Shown here: positions 7,802 to 15,132 of the stretch, piece after piece
Numbering within the stretch: the first letter of the stretch is position 1
How the letters are laid out: every line of letters starts with the position of its first letter
Assembly: GCA_947589685.1 (NCBI GenBank)
Contig: CANQCN010000008.1
Coordinates: 1 to 43,770 of the forward strand
Source: an uncultured Clostridia bacterium
GTDB taxonomy: Bacteria; Bacillota; Clostridia; Christensenellales; CAG-314
DNA length: 43,770 bases
Direction of reading: 5' to 3'
Program-made: the position numbers and the translations under genes
Notes under the pieces: model-generated
The model's database searches: none
Seen by the model: only the letters and a program-made list of their open reading frames with translations
Told to the model about the DNA's origin: nothing

Positions 7802-10135
7802 TTAGTTCCAATAGGCGTCGACATCGTTTCCGTGCGACGATGAAAGCGAGTAAACCTTTAAGCTTACGATTTGCGTTGTGCTTTTGTTGGAATAAAACAT
7901 CAGACCGTCGGCGCTTTGAGAGCTGTTGTAACCGAATGCCGTGACTTGATTTTTGTCATTCAGATACGCCTCTACCATTGCGCGGTCGACATAGACGGTA
8001 AATTTGACAATGTCTCCCGACACCTCGACTCTGCCTCCGCCCGATCCGTTGTTGCGCATTGCAATACTGCTTTTGGACGTATCGATGTGCAGCATAGAGG
8101 TGCTTTTGTCAAAGCTGACGTCGACCCGTTCCGCTCCGTCGGCATCGTACTTGACGTAGATGTCTAATCGAGCGTCGTCATCCAACCTTGCCTCTACTTC
8201 GATTTTCAGCATATCCCCCTTGACAGAGGAGGCAAGCGCGTTGATCTGACTTGTTCCGTAGGCGCCCGTGACATCCAACAAGACGTCCTTTTCGAGAGAG
8301 TCGTACTCCTCGATGGGACGGAAAATCGGCATGCCGTTGTCGTCGAGCGATATCTCCTTGATGAGCGTCATTACGGTACACCAACCGCTGTCGTGCATTT
8401 CCTGCGAATCCATGCCCGTTCTGCTCATTGTTATCAGCAGATTGCGCCCGGTGTGAGCGTCGTAAAAACCGCTCGGACACAGCACCTGCGACACGGGTCC
8501 GAGATCGTAACGGTAAGGTTCATCTCTGTCGGGCACAAATTTACCCGTTGCCTTGTCAAAGCTGCCCAACAAATAATACACGCCGTTGTTGGTGCCGTTG
8601 ATGGGAGAAAACATCAGCATATATTTGGTAATAGTCTTGTCCGCATTTGTGAGCTTGAACAAATTGGGCAATTCGTAACAATTTCCCAAGTAGGGATATG
8701 TCGATTTGTCTCCGGAATAGGTCAAGCCGACGTACTTCCAATCGGACAAAGCGTCGTCGGTACACTTATAGCAATAGATCGCGCCGTTTTCCGTGCTGTT
8801 TTCCGTTGCGCCTATCAACATATAGTACACGCCGTCCTCAACGTAAATAAACGGATCGCGGAAATTGCTTCGATTGCTGAGACTGCCTTGCTCGACCTCT
8901 ATCTTGCCCGATTTGTTCCATTCGGTCAGATACATATCCGACTTGTCCGCGGGACGTGCGGACGTTATCATATTGACATGCGTCGGATCGGAATAATTGA
9001 CGCCCGTGTAGAACAAAACGGGATCTCCGTGCTTGTCCAAAGTCGCTCCGCCCGAAAACACCATACTGCAATCTATCGCATTGTTTTCGGGGATCAGCGC
9101 CGGCACAAGCTCCTCCCAATGCACAAGATCTACGCTGACAAAATGTCCCCACCGCTGACCGTCCGTATAATAGGGAGCAAGCGCGTTTTGCTGACAAAAA
9201 GCATGATACAGTCCGTTGTAGTAGAAAAAGCCGTATGTCTCGTTTTGCCAATTTTGCGAGGTACGCATATGATACTGCGGCGCATATCTGTCATCGGCAA
9301 GAATGTCCGATTTGAGCCACAGATCCTTGTAGACGTCCAATGTCAGATCCTTGCTCAACTCGCCGTACGTATCCGATATGGTCTTGTCGGATAGCGCCGA
9401 TGAGTAAATTTCCAATTCGTCGATAAGCCCGCTGAAAACGTTGGTGGTAAACACGTCGTTTTTGGTACCCGCTTCTACAATTGCGCCTATTCGCAGCTTG
9501 GATTGCGAGGCGAGGAGCTTGTCGCCGAGTACGTTGCTCTGCGCGACCTGCTGTCCGTTTTTGTACAAGTACATCTTGCGTTGACTGCCGTCGAACACCG
9601 CCGTGAGATAGTTCCATCGGTACAAATCCACGATCTGCTCCTCACTCCATATCTGGAACGTTCCTTTGTTTGTTTTGACGCGAAAGCTCCAACTGCCGTA
9701 GTTGTACATACCAAGCTCGAAGCCGCCGTTTTCGTCCAAACAAGACACGATGCCCAACAGCTTGCGGTCAAAGCGCGTGTCATAAGCGCGGGGCGCAACC
9801 CATACGCTTACCGTCAGCATATCGTCAAAGCCGACAACCGCGGTATCCGAATAGGTGCTGTATCCGTCAAAAAGCATACTCTTGCCCCGAACGCCCTTTG
9901 CGCTCGGCACGCTCTTATCGGAGGCGTACTTGGCGTCGGCAAACACGTAGTTGACGGCATACCGTCTGTCGTGTACGGACTCGGTAATGACGCCCTCGTC
10001 GTCAAATGAAAAATAATAATCTGCTTTGGAAATGTATTTATCTTTTCCCATATCTTCTTGTGGAGTGCAAGCGGCACTTAACGCTAAAACCATTACAAGT
10101 ACTAAAAGGACAACCGCGATATATCTAACTTTCAC
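7802..10135 (-). CDS. LamG-GH32 lipoprotein with altered nucleophile motif
   Basis: This 777-aa surface-anchored glycoside hydrolase has lipobox LALSAAC with Cys23. Residues about 38-255 form a concanavalin/LamG-like fold (YYFSFDDEG start, FSGLIDELEIYSSALSD end). Residues about 285-600 form a five-bladed GH32 domain, and about 620-765 the C-terminal beta-sandwich (FTVYVDRAMVEAYLND). GH32 landmarks are visible: YHM.....WQNETYG (296-302), FRDP (425-428) and CYELPNLF with the acid/base Glu488. The normal WMNDPNG nucleophile Asp is Glu299 here. The start is GTG at 10135 behind GGAGGTGA. It overlaps the upstream GH32 gene by 11 bp, so the two are translationally coupled. The fold assignment is firm; substrate and activity are not. 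Confidence 0.9.
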   Translation of the reverse strand: MKVRYIAVVLLVLVMVLALSAACTPQEDMGKDKYISKADYYFSFDDEGVITESVHDRRYAVNYVFADAKYASDKSVPSAKGVRGKSMLFDGYSTYSDTAVVGFDDMLTVSVWVAPRAYDTRFDRKLLGIVSCLDENGGFELGMYNYGSWSFRVKTNKGTFQIWSEEQIVDLYRWNYLTAVFDGSQRKMYLYKNGQQVAQSNVLGDKLLASQSKLRIGAIVEAGTKNDVFTTNVFSGLIDELEIYSSALSDKTISDTYGELSKDLTLDVYKDLWLKSDILADDRYAPQYHMRTSQNWQNETYGFFYYNGLYHAFCQQNALAPYYTDGQRWGHFVSVDLVHWEELVPALIPENNAIDCSMVFSGGATLDKHGDPVLFYTGVNYSDPTHVNMITSARPADKSDMYLTEWNKSGKIEVEQGSLSNRSNFRDPFIYVEDGVYYMLIGATENSTENGAIYCYKCTDDALSDWKYVGLTYSGDKSTYPYLGNCYELPNLFKLTNADKTITKYMLMFSPINGTNNGVYYLLGSFDKATGKFVPDRDEPYRYDLGPVSQVLCPSGFYDAHTGRNLLITMSRTGMDSQEMHDSGWCTVMTLIKEISLDDNGMPIFRPIEEYDSLEKDVLLDVTGAYGTSQINALASSVKGDMLKIEVEARLDDDARLDIYVKYDADGAERVDVSFDKSTSMLHIDTSKSSIAMRNNGSGGGRVEVSGDIVKFTVYVDRAMVEAYLNDKNQVTAFGYNSSQSADGLMFYSNKSTTQIVSLKVYSLSSSHGNDVDAYWN

Positions 10136-11555
10136 GCTTCACCTCCTCATACAATCGAATGTCGCTGAATTTGACCTTGGTATTCATGGTATACAATCCC
10201 CATTTACCTTTGAAATCAAACATTCTGCCTCCCATTGCGATCTTGTCGTTTATGTAAACCTCTATCACGCTGCCGTCGATGATCACGGTTACGCTGTTTT
10301 CGGCACCTGCCGTTATCGGAAAATATCTTTCCGTATCCGTGGAGGTGTGTTTGGCGATATCCGATCTGGGCCATCTGTCCAAAGAAGCTCTGTTGTACAT
10401 CGGTTCGAACCGTAAGGTGTAAAAAGTGTTGTCCGCAAAATTGCAGTTGAGCAACAATCCGAAGTCGCCCACATCGTCGCTTGCAGTAAAATCGAAACGG
10501 ATCTTGCAGCTTTCGGGCATTGCTTCGAACAAAACAAAGCTACGACCGCAGCTGTCACCGATCTCGTAACCGTCATTCGTTTGAAAAACGCTTCCCATTT
10601 GCTCGGTAAGAGCAAAATCCTTTTGCCGTGAATATGCCTCGCAAATTTCGTTCGGACACTTGACATACAATGTGCCGTCCTCGGCTTGCACCAGCTGGTG
10701 CGCAACAATGCTGCCGCCCCATTGCCATATGCCGTCGTCGCGCTCGTCGCACTTGATGGGATTCCAGCCGAACATAATGCGTCGATTGCCGTCGGAAACA
10801 CTTTTTGCCGCATAAAATGCGTGTCCGTCAAAGGTGTTTACCTTGGGCGCGATCCACGGTCCGTCGGGGCTTTTGCTCATTCGATAGGTAGTTATATATC
10901 TGTCTGTAAACTCGCTAAAAACAAGATACCACCAATCTCCCATTTGAAATAGATCGGGACACTCCAACGCGAAATATGCACGAGGAGAATAAAACGGTTT
11001 GTCGGAAAATTTCCAATGCAACAGATCGTCGCTGTACGCCACCAATGTGACGCCCTTGAAATTTGCGGGAGCGTCGTTTTGCTCTCTCGCCGCCACAAGC
11101 ATTGCAAACTGTCCGCGCGCGTCGTCATAGTACACAAAGGGATCGCGAAAATCGTGGATTTCCGAATTGCGGGGCGCACAGAGACAAAAATCCCTCTCCT
11201 TGTGCCAATGCAGCAGATCGTCGCTTGTCGCCAGCAAAATTTTTTGCTCAGCCAAGCCGCGTTCGCGCTTGTGCGGGTTGTGCCCCGTGTAAAAAATGTA
11301 GTACTTGCCGCAATGCTTGTAACAACATCCCGTAAATACGTACAGATCCTGCTCTTCCTCCGTGCCTCGTTGCAGCACGGTGCCGTGATCGACAAAATGC
11401 ACCAGATCGCTCGTAGTCAACAAATTCCAATCGCAGCCCTCTCCGTAATTGTCGGTATCTCGGTAGTCTTTGAGATAGAAAAGTACGAATTGACCGTTTT
11501 CGTAATACGGTATCACGTCTGCACATACGGCTTTTCCATTAGGCTTGTAAAACAT
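10125..11555 (-). CDS. Cytosolic GH32-like glycoside hydrolase
   Basis: This 476-aa protein has no signal peptide and is the first gene of the leftward operon. It begins FYKPNGKAVCADVIPYY instead of the WMNDPNG form; Asp13 is the probable nucleophile. The downstream motifs are normal: GEGCDWNLLTTSDLVHF, FRDP (R137-D138) and ECPDLF with acid/base Glu198. The C-terminal beta-sandwich ends VIEVYINDKIAMGG. I recall a Firmicute GH32 branch with a GDVIPFY start that this resembles. ATG at 11555 is preferred because GAGGAG lies 4 bases before it; the in-frame ATG at 11573 lies upstream of that site. It would act on imported oligosaccharides, completing what the surface enzyme starts (inference). Confidence 0.9.
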   Translation of the reverse strand: MFYKPNGKAVCADVIPYYENGQFVLFYLKDYRDTDNYGEGCDWNLLTTSDLVHFVDHGTVLQRGTEEEQDLYVFTGCCYKHCGKYYIFYTGHNPHKRERGLAEQKILLATSDDLLHWHKERDFCLCAPRNSEIHDFRDPFVYYDDARGQFAMLVAAREQNDAPANFKGVTLVAYSDDLLHWKFSDKPFYSPRAYFALECPDLFQMGDWWYLVFSEFTDRYITTYRMSKSPDGPWIAPKVNTFDGHAFYAAKSVSDGNRRIMFGWNPIKCDERDDGIWQWGGSIVAHQLVQAEDGTLYVKCPNEICEAYSRQKDFALTEQMGSVFQTNDGYEIGDSCGRSFVLFEAMPESCKIRFDFTASDDVGDFGLLLNCNFADNTFYTLRFEPMYNRASLDRWPRSDIAKHTSTDTERYFPITAGAENSVTVIIDGSVIEVYINDKIAMGGRMFDFKGKWGLYTMNTKVKFSDIRLYEEVKRES

Positions 11556-11574
11556 AAATCTCCTCGAATGCAAT

Positions 11575-11590
11575 ATGAAAACCTTTTCAT
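11575..11590. promoter_or_regulatory. LacI-type operator O1
   Basis: ATGAAAACCTTTTCAT is a near-perfect 16-bp palindrome with a single central mismatch. It lies 20 bp before the GH32 start codon, where a bound repressor would block elongation. Confidence 0.6.
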
Positions 11591-11649
11591 AATGTGTTAA
11601 ACCTTTATTGTTTCGGTTTTTTTGGGGTAATACTTTTGTTGCGACACAA

Positions 11650-11667
11650 TGTGAAAACGTTTTTACA
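11650..11667. promoter_or_regulatory. LacI-type operator O2
   Basis: TGTGAAAACGTTTTTACA is an 18-bp palindrome with one mismatched pair and the CG centre typical of LacI/GalR-family operators. It lies downstream of the leftward -10 element. It matches the site before the ribokinase gene at 16 of 18 positions. Confidence 0.75.
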
Positions 11668-11672
11668 TCACG

Positions 11673-11689
11673 TTATAAACGTTTTGCAT
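11673..11689. promoter_or_regulatory. LacI-type operator O3 (degenerate)
   Basis: TTATAAACGTTTTGCAT keeps the AAACGTTT core and one half-site of O2, and starts 6 bp from it. It is probably a second, weaker site that permits cooperative binding. Confidence 0.45.
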
Positions 11690-11703
11690 TTAATTCTGAT
11701 TCT

Positions 11704-11731
11704 ATTGTAACACAGAAAAATCGTTTGTCAA
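11704..11731 (-). promoter_or_regulatory. Sigma-A promoter of the GH32/Opp operon
   Basis: On the minus strand a perfect -35 TTGACA (11726-11731), a 16-bp spacer and -10 TACAAT (11704-11709) preceded by TGT (extended -10) drive transcription leftward into the GH32 gene. O1-O3 all lie downstream, so repression would block clearance or elongation. Confidence 0.75.
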
Positions 11732-11741
11732 TAGGTTTGGT

Positions 11742-11758
11742 AAAAAAACGTTTTCATA
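11742..11758. promoter_or_regulatory. LacI-type operator O4
   Basis: AAAAAAACGTTTTCATA has one perfect GTTTTCAT half-site and an A-rich partner half. It sits between the divergent -35 boxes of the operon and the repressor gene, and could give autoregulation or a loop with O2. Confidence 0.5.
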
Positions 11759-11773
11759 TTTTTTTGTTTTTCC

Positions 11774-11802
11774 TTGTAAAAACCGAAGCTTTATGTTACA
11801 AT
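11774..11802 (+). promoter_or_regulatory. Promoter of the LacI-family regulator gene
   Basis: The -35 is TTGTAA (11774-11779), the spacer is 17 bp, and the -10 is TACAAT (11797-11802) with an upstream TGT. It is 35 bp before the regulator start codon. Confidence 0.65.
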
Positions 11803-11836
11803 ATTACAAACATAGTAAAAAGGAGCCGAACGGGTC

Positions 11837-12790
11837 ATGCCCTCCATCAAAGATGTAGCCGCCAAAGCAAAAGTATCCATAGGCACGGCGTCGAGAGCCT
11901 TGCGTAACGTCGGATATATAAGTCCCGATGTGCGTCAACGCGTAAAAGACGCCGTAGAAGAGCTTGGATACATTGCAAGCTACAATGCACAAAGATTGAA
12001 ATCGGTAGAACAGGAAAAAACCATCGGAGTAGTCATTTCGGAATCCACCAACGACTACTTTTACAAGGTCGTTGCGCAAATCAACAAACAGCTGACGTCC
12101 AAAGATATACGCGTATTGGTAACATACAGTTTGTCCGATCCGCACGAAGAAGAAAAAAATATAAGGTATCTGATAAGCAACAAGGTTTCCGCTATATTGT
12201 TTGTTCCAAGCTCCCGAAGAGACAACAATTTGTTTTCTCTTGCGCAAAAAAACAACATCACCGTGATACAATTGTTTGTAAAAGCTTACGACGGCTTGCA
12301 TACGGTGATCAATGATGACGAGTTGGGCGCAAGACTTGCCGCCGAACATCTTGCGTCACAAGGCTGCAAGAGGATATTGTTGCTGGACGCCCCTTACAAA
12401 TACATCGATCCCACCACTATCATTCCCAGCAGACGCGCGGGCATACAAAACATTGCGACTAATGTCGTGACATTTGCGGTCAGTTTCGATCCCTACACCG
12501 ATTATGTGTCGGAGCAATTGAAAACGCTCATAGACAAGTATCGACCGGACGGGATAATAGCAGGAATAGGAAAAACGGGTCAACAGCTCATCGATTTGAA
12601 ACTTCACGGGCAATACGACTTCAAAATGGTCACCTTCGACGACAACAGTTGGTTTGATTGCTACGGGATCTCCGCCATAAAGCAAAATACCGCGCAATTG
12701 GTGGACAGTATTTGCGATATAGTACTCAATCCGCCCGAACAACCGAAATTTTGCCGCATACCCGAACAGTTGATAACGAGAAACGACTGA
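11837..12790 (+). CDS. LacI/GalR-family transcriptional repressor
   Basis: This 317-aa regulator has the N-terminal LacI helix-turn-helix, SIKDVAAKAKVSIGTASRALRN (in overlapping pieces), at residues 3-24. A hinge helix follows (ASYNAQRLKSV), then a periplasmic-binding-protein-like effector domain (KTIGVVISESTNDYF...GILAERLAA-type positions). It is slightly shorter than the usual 330-340 aa. AGGAG lies 11 bases before ATG, a long spacing. It is divergent from the GH32/Opp operon and convergent with the ribokinase. Both targets carry similar AAAACGTTTT-core palindromes, so it most likely represses both and is released by a sugar or sugar phosphate. The effector is unknown. Confidence 0.93.
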   Translation: MPSIKDVAAKAKVSIGTASRALRNVGYISPDVRQRVKDAVEELGYIASYNAQRLKSVEQEKTIGVVISESTNDYFYKVVAQINKQLTSKDIRVLVTYSLSDPHEEEKNIRYLISNKVSAILFVPSSRRDNNLFSLAQKNNITVIQLFVKAYDGLHTVINDDELGARLAAEHLASQGCKRILLLDAPYKYIDPTTIIPSRRAGIQNIATNVVTFAVSFDPYTDYVSEQLKTLIDKYRPDGIIAGIGKTGQQLIDLKLHGQYDFKMVTFDDNSWFDCYGISAIKQNTAQLVDSICDIVLNPPEQPKFCRIPEQLITRND

Positions 12791-12831
12791 GCGACGCAAG
12801 TAAAATCAACTTAAACAGAATCAATATTACC

Positions 12832-12888
12832 GAAAAAATACATCTCCGAAATTCGACCCAAGAGGCGGCTTCGGAGATGCGTTTTTTA
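12832..12888. terminator. Bidirectional rho-independent terminator
   Basis: Perfect 10-bp arms CATCTCCGAA (12841-12850) and TTCGGAGATG (12870-12879) enclose a 19-base loop. A T-run follows on the plus strand (12882-12887), and an A-run at 12832-12838 gives U's on the minus strand. It separates the convergent regulator and ribokinase genes. Confidence 0.88.
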
Positions 12889-12914
12889 TTGGATAAAGAA
12901 AGCGACAGAAAATT

Positions 12915-13799
12915 TCAGCCGTTCCACTGCTCCGCTTCCATCAAAGAGGGTATCGACTGTTGCGCGCCCTTTCGCGTACATGCAAGCGACGCGCACCTTG
13001 CGGCAAAGCTCAACGCCTTTTCGATACGCTGCCCCTGCGACAAACCTACCGCCAGCGCTCCGCAAAACGTGTCGCCCGCCGCAGTCGTGTCCACCGCGTC
13101 TACCTTCGGACAATCGCCCGCAAAGCTTTTTGTATGCGACCAATACATATATCCGTCGCCGCCAAGCGTTGTGATCACCTCGGCAACACCGAGCATTGCG
13201 CTTGCACGAAGTACGTCCGCCTCGCCTGTAAGCAGCTGACTTTCGCTTTTGTTGGGGACGATAATATCCACGCTGTTTAGGTATCGTAAAATGCGTTTGT
13301 CGGCAGGCGCGGGATTGAGAATGGTAAGCATGCCCTTTTGCTTTGCAATGCCGAGAGCATAACCGACAATATCTATGTCGTTTTCCAACTGAGTCAAAAA
13401 AATGTCGCCTTGGCTGACGTCGTTCAAAAAAGCGTCCACGTCTGCCGCTGTCAGACAGACGTTGGCTCCACGATCCAAAACAATGCGATTGTCGCCCTCA
13501 GCCAAAATTATGAGCGCAACGCCGCCCGATCGATCGCGAACGATTTTGATCGCAGAAATATCCACTCCGAATGAGGCAAGATTGTCGATCATTTCCGCAC
13601 TGCTGCCGTCATCGCCCACCGCGCCGAGCATAATCGTCTTGCCGCCGAGCTTTGCACAAGCGACCGCTTGATTTGCCCCCTTTCCGCCGAAATTGGTAAA
13701 GAAATCGCTGCCAATCAAAGTTTCTCCGACTTTGGGCATGTACGGAGCGGAGATCACGTAATCTCTGTTTAGACTGCCTAAAATATATATTTTTTTCAT
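12915..13799 (-). CDS. rbsK: Ribokinase
   Basis: This 294-aa PfkB-family kinase phosphorylates D-ribose to ribose-5-phosphate in the cytosol. It carries true ribokinase signatures rather than fructokinase ones: GSLNRDYV near the start, GGKGANQAVACAKLG, ILNPAPA, the ATP-site TLGGDG, the catalytic DTTAAGDTFCGAL with base Asp, and the C-terminal CTRKGAQQSIP. ATG at 13799 has AGGAG 5 bases upstream; a longer in-frame reading would run through the operator and promoter. It has its own sigma-A promoter and a LacI-type operator nearly identical to the one before the GH32 operon, and so joins that regulon. Ribose would come from the nucleoside hydrolase at 1041-1973. Confidence 0.94.
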   Translation of the reverse strand: MKKIYILGSLNRDYVISAPYMPKVGETLIGSDFFTNFGGKGANQAVACAKLGGKTIMLGAVGDDGSSAEMIDNLASFGVDISAIKIVRDRSGGVALIILAEGDNRIVLDRGANVCLTAADVDAFLNDVSQGDIFLTQLENDIDIVGYALGIAKQKGMLTILNPAPADKRILRYLNSVDIIVPNKSESQLLTGEADVLRASAMLGVAEVITTLGGDGYMYWSHTKSFAGDCPKVDAVDTTAAGDTFCGALAVGLSQGQRIEKALSFAARCASLACTRKGAQQSIPSLMEAEQWNG

Positions 13800-13808
13800 A
13801 AATTCTCC

Positions 13809-13826
13809 TGTGAAAACGTTTTTATC
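13809..13826. promoter_or_regulatory. LacI-type operator before rbsK
   Basis: TGTGAAAACGTTTTTATC differs from O2 only at the last two bases. It lies between the -10 and the ribosome binding site, a typical roadblock position. Confidence 0.72.
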
Positions 13827-13835
13827 GACACGATC

Positions 13836-13864
13836 AGTATAATACGTTCTTTGAATATTGTCAA
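13836..13864 (-). promoter_or_regulatory. Sigma-A promoter of rbsK
   Basis: On the minus strand a perfect -35 TTGACA (13859-13864), a 17-bp spacer and -10 TATACT (13836-13841). An extra GAAAACG half-site overlaps the upstream edge of the -35. Confidence 0.8.
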
Positions 13865-13920
13865 TACGTTTTCTTGCGGCTCGGCTTCGCATCACTATGC
13901 TCGCCTTACTTTATAAGGAT

Positions 13921-13959
13921 AATAATTACTTTTATTTTATTAAAATAAAACGAATTATT
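13921..13959. repeat. Long AT-rich inverted repeat
   Basis: Perfect 10-bp arms TTTTATTTTA and TAAAATAAAA sit around one T. They extend outward, after two mismatched pairs, by AATAATT/AATTATT. It lies between rbsK and the ABC transporter operon and could be a regulator-binding palindrome. It has no GC stem, so it is a poor terminator. Confidence 0.5.
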
Positions 13960-14041
13960 CGGGGCGGAGGGGGCGGCGAGCAGTAACAAAAATTTTGTGA
14001 AATAAATAGTATGCAGTATGCAACCAATGGAGGATATAAAT

Positions 14042-15031
14042 TTGAAAAAAACAGTAACCGTACTACTTTCGCTGCTGCTCGTGGCAACCTGCGCGATAGG
14101 CTTTGCCGCGTGTACGCGCGATGAAAATACCGTTCGCCTCAACGAGGTGACGCACAGTTTGTTTTACACGCCGCAGTACCTGGCAATGGCGCTCGGATAC
14201 TTCGAAGAAGAGGGACTGACGGTGGAATTGACCAACGGCAGCGGAGCCGACAACGTGATGACCGCGCTGCTTACCAACGAGGCGGATATAGGTCTGATGG
14301 GCTGCGAAGCCAATATCTACGTGTATTTGCAGGGCAAAAAGGACTACCCGCACGTGATCGCCCAACTGACCAAGCGAGACGGAAGCTTTTTGGTGGCGCG
14401 CGACGAAATGCCCGACTTCGACTACAAGGGCATTGAGGGCAAAACGGTGCTGATGGGCAGAAAGGGCGGCACGCCTGCCATGATACTGCAATACGTACTC
14501 AACAACAAGGGGTACGCCGACGGGAAAAATATCACAATGGATTACTCCATCGAGTTCGGCGCGTTGGGTCCCGCGTTTCCGGGCGGAACGGGCGATTTTG
14601 TGCCGCTGTTCGACCCGGCGGCAAGCCAAGTCGTAAAGGAAGGGCGCGGATACATCGTGTCGGCAATCGGCATGGACAGCGGCGAGATACCCTACACCTG
14701 CTACTCGGTGACGGCAAGCTATCTGGAAAAACACCCCGACAAGGTGGAGAAATTTTTGCGCGCCGTGTGGAAGGGCACCGATTACGCTCTTTCGCACACG
14801 CCGGAAGAAATAGCAAAGCTTGTGGAGCCCTACTTCGAGGGTACGACGATGGATCTGCTTGTCGCCGCCGTCAAAAACTACAAGGAATTCGACGTGTGGA
14901 TGACCACGCCCGTCACAAGCCGCGACGCCTTCAACCGCATGCAGGACATAATGGAAAACGCGGGAGAGCTTAGCAGCCGCGTGGACTACGACACTATCGT
15001 GGACAACAGCGTGGCGAACAAAATAAAGTAG
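14042..15031 (+). CDS. NMT1/SsuA-type solute-binding lipoprotein
   Basis: This 329-aa receptor belongs to the nitrate/sulfonate/pyrimidine-type ABC importers. Lipobox IGFAAC (Cys24) gives surface anchoring. The ligand-binding half begins NEVTHSLFYTPQYLAMALGYF and has the family's NEADIGLMG switch segment. TTG at 14042 is chosen because GGAGG at 14029-14033 is 8 bases upstream; the in-frame ATGs at 14018 and 14027 lie before that site. ATPase and permease genes follow. No thiamine, cobalamin or S-box leader was recognised upstream, so the ligand (sulfonate, hydroxymethylpyrimidine, nitrate or other) is open. Confidence 0.9.
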   Translation: MKKTVTVLLSLLLVATCAIGFAACTRDENTVRLNEVTHSLFYTPQYLAMALGYFEEEGLTVELTNGSGADNVMTALLTNEADIGLMGCEANIYVYLQGKKDYPHVIAQLTKRDGSFLVARDEMPDFDYKGIEGKTVLMGRKGGTPAMILQYVLNNKGYADGKNITMDYSIEFGALGPAFPGGTGDFVPLFDPAASQVVKEGRGYIVSAIGMDSGEIPYTCYSVTASYLEKHPDKVEKFLRAVWKGTDYALSHTPEEIAKLVEPYFEGTTMDLLVAAVKNYKEFDVWMTTPVTSRDAFNRMQDIMENAGELSSRVDYDTIVDNSVANKIK

Positions 15032-15057
15032 CTTTTGCCGCGTACCAAACAAGAACA

Positions 15058-15084
15058 ATGCCTAACGACTTTTGTTTGAGGCAT
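15058..15084 (+). promoter_or_regulatory. Intergenic hairpin between binding protein and ATPase genes
   Basis: ATGCCT and AGGCAT are perfect arms around a 15-base loop. Such hairpins after a binding-protein gene often stabilise the upstream message or reduce read-through, giving more receptor than transporter. Confidence 0.4.
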
Positions 15085-15132
15085 ATGACCGTCAAAAAGA
15101 CAAAACAAGACAATTGCGAAGGAACAAATAGA

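Noticed and set aside
7802..10135. GH43 arabinofuranosidase instead of GH32
   Set aside because: The YHM...W block followed by FRDP, then C-Y-E, plus a C-terminal beta-sandwich, is the GH32 order. GH43 lacks this C-terminal module arrangement.
13896..14041. Possible thiamine-type riboswitch before the NMT1-type importer
   Set aside because: The conserved CUGAGA and ACCUGA-type elements are absent. Only an AT-rich palindrome and a G-rich stretch are present.
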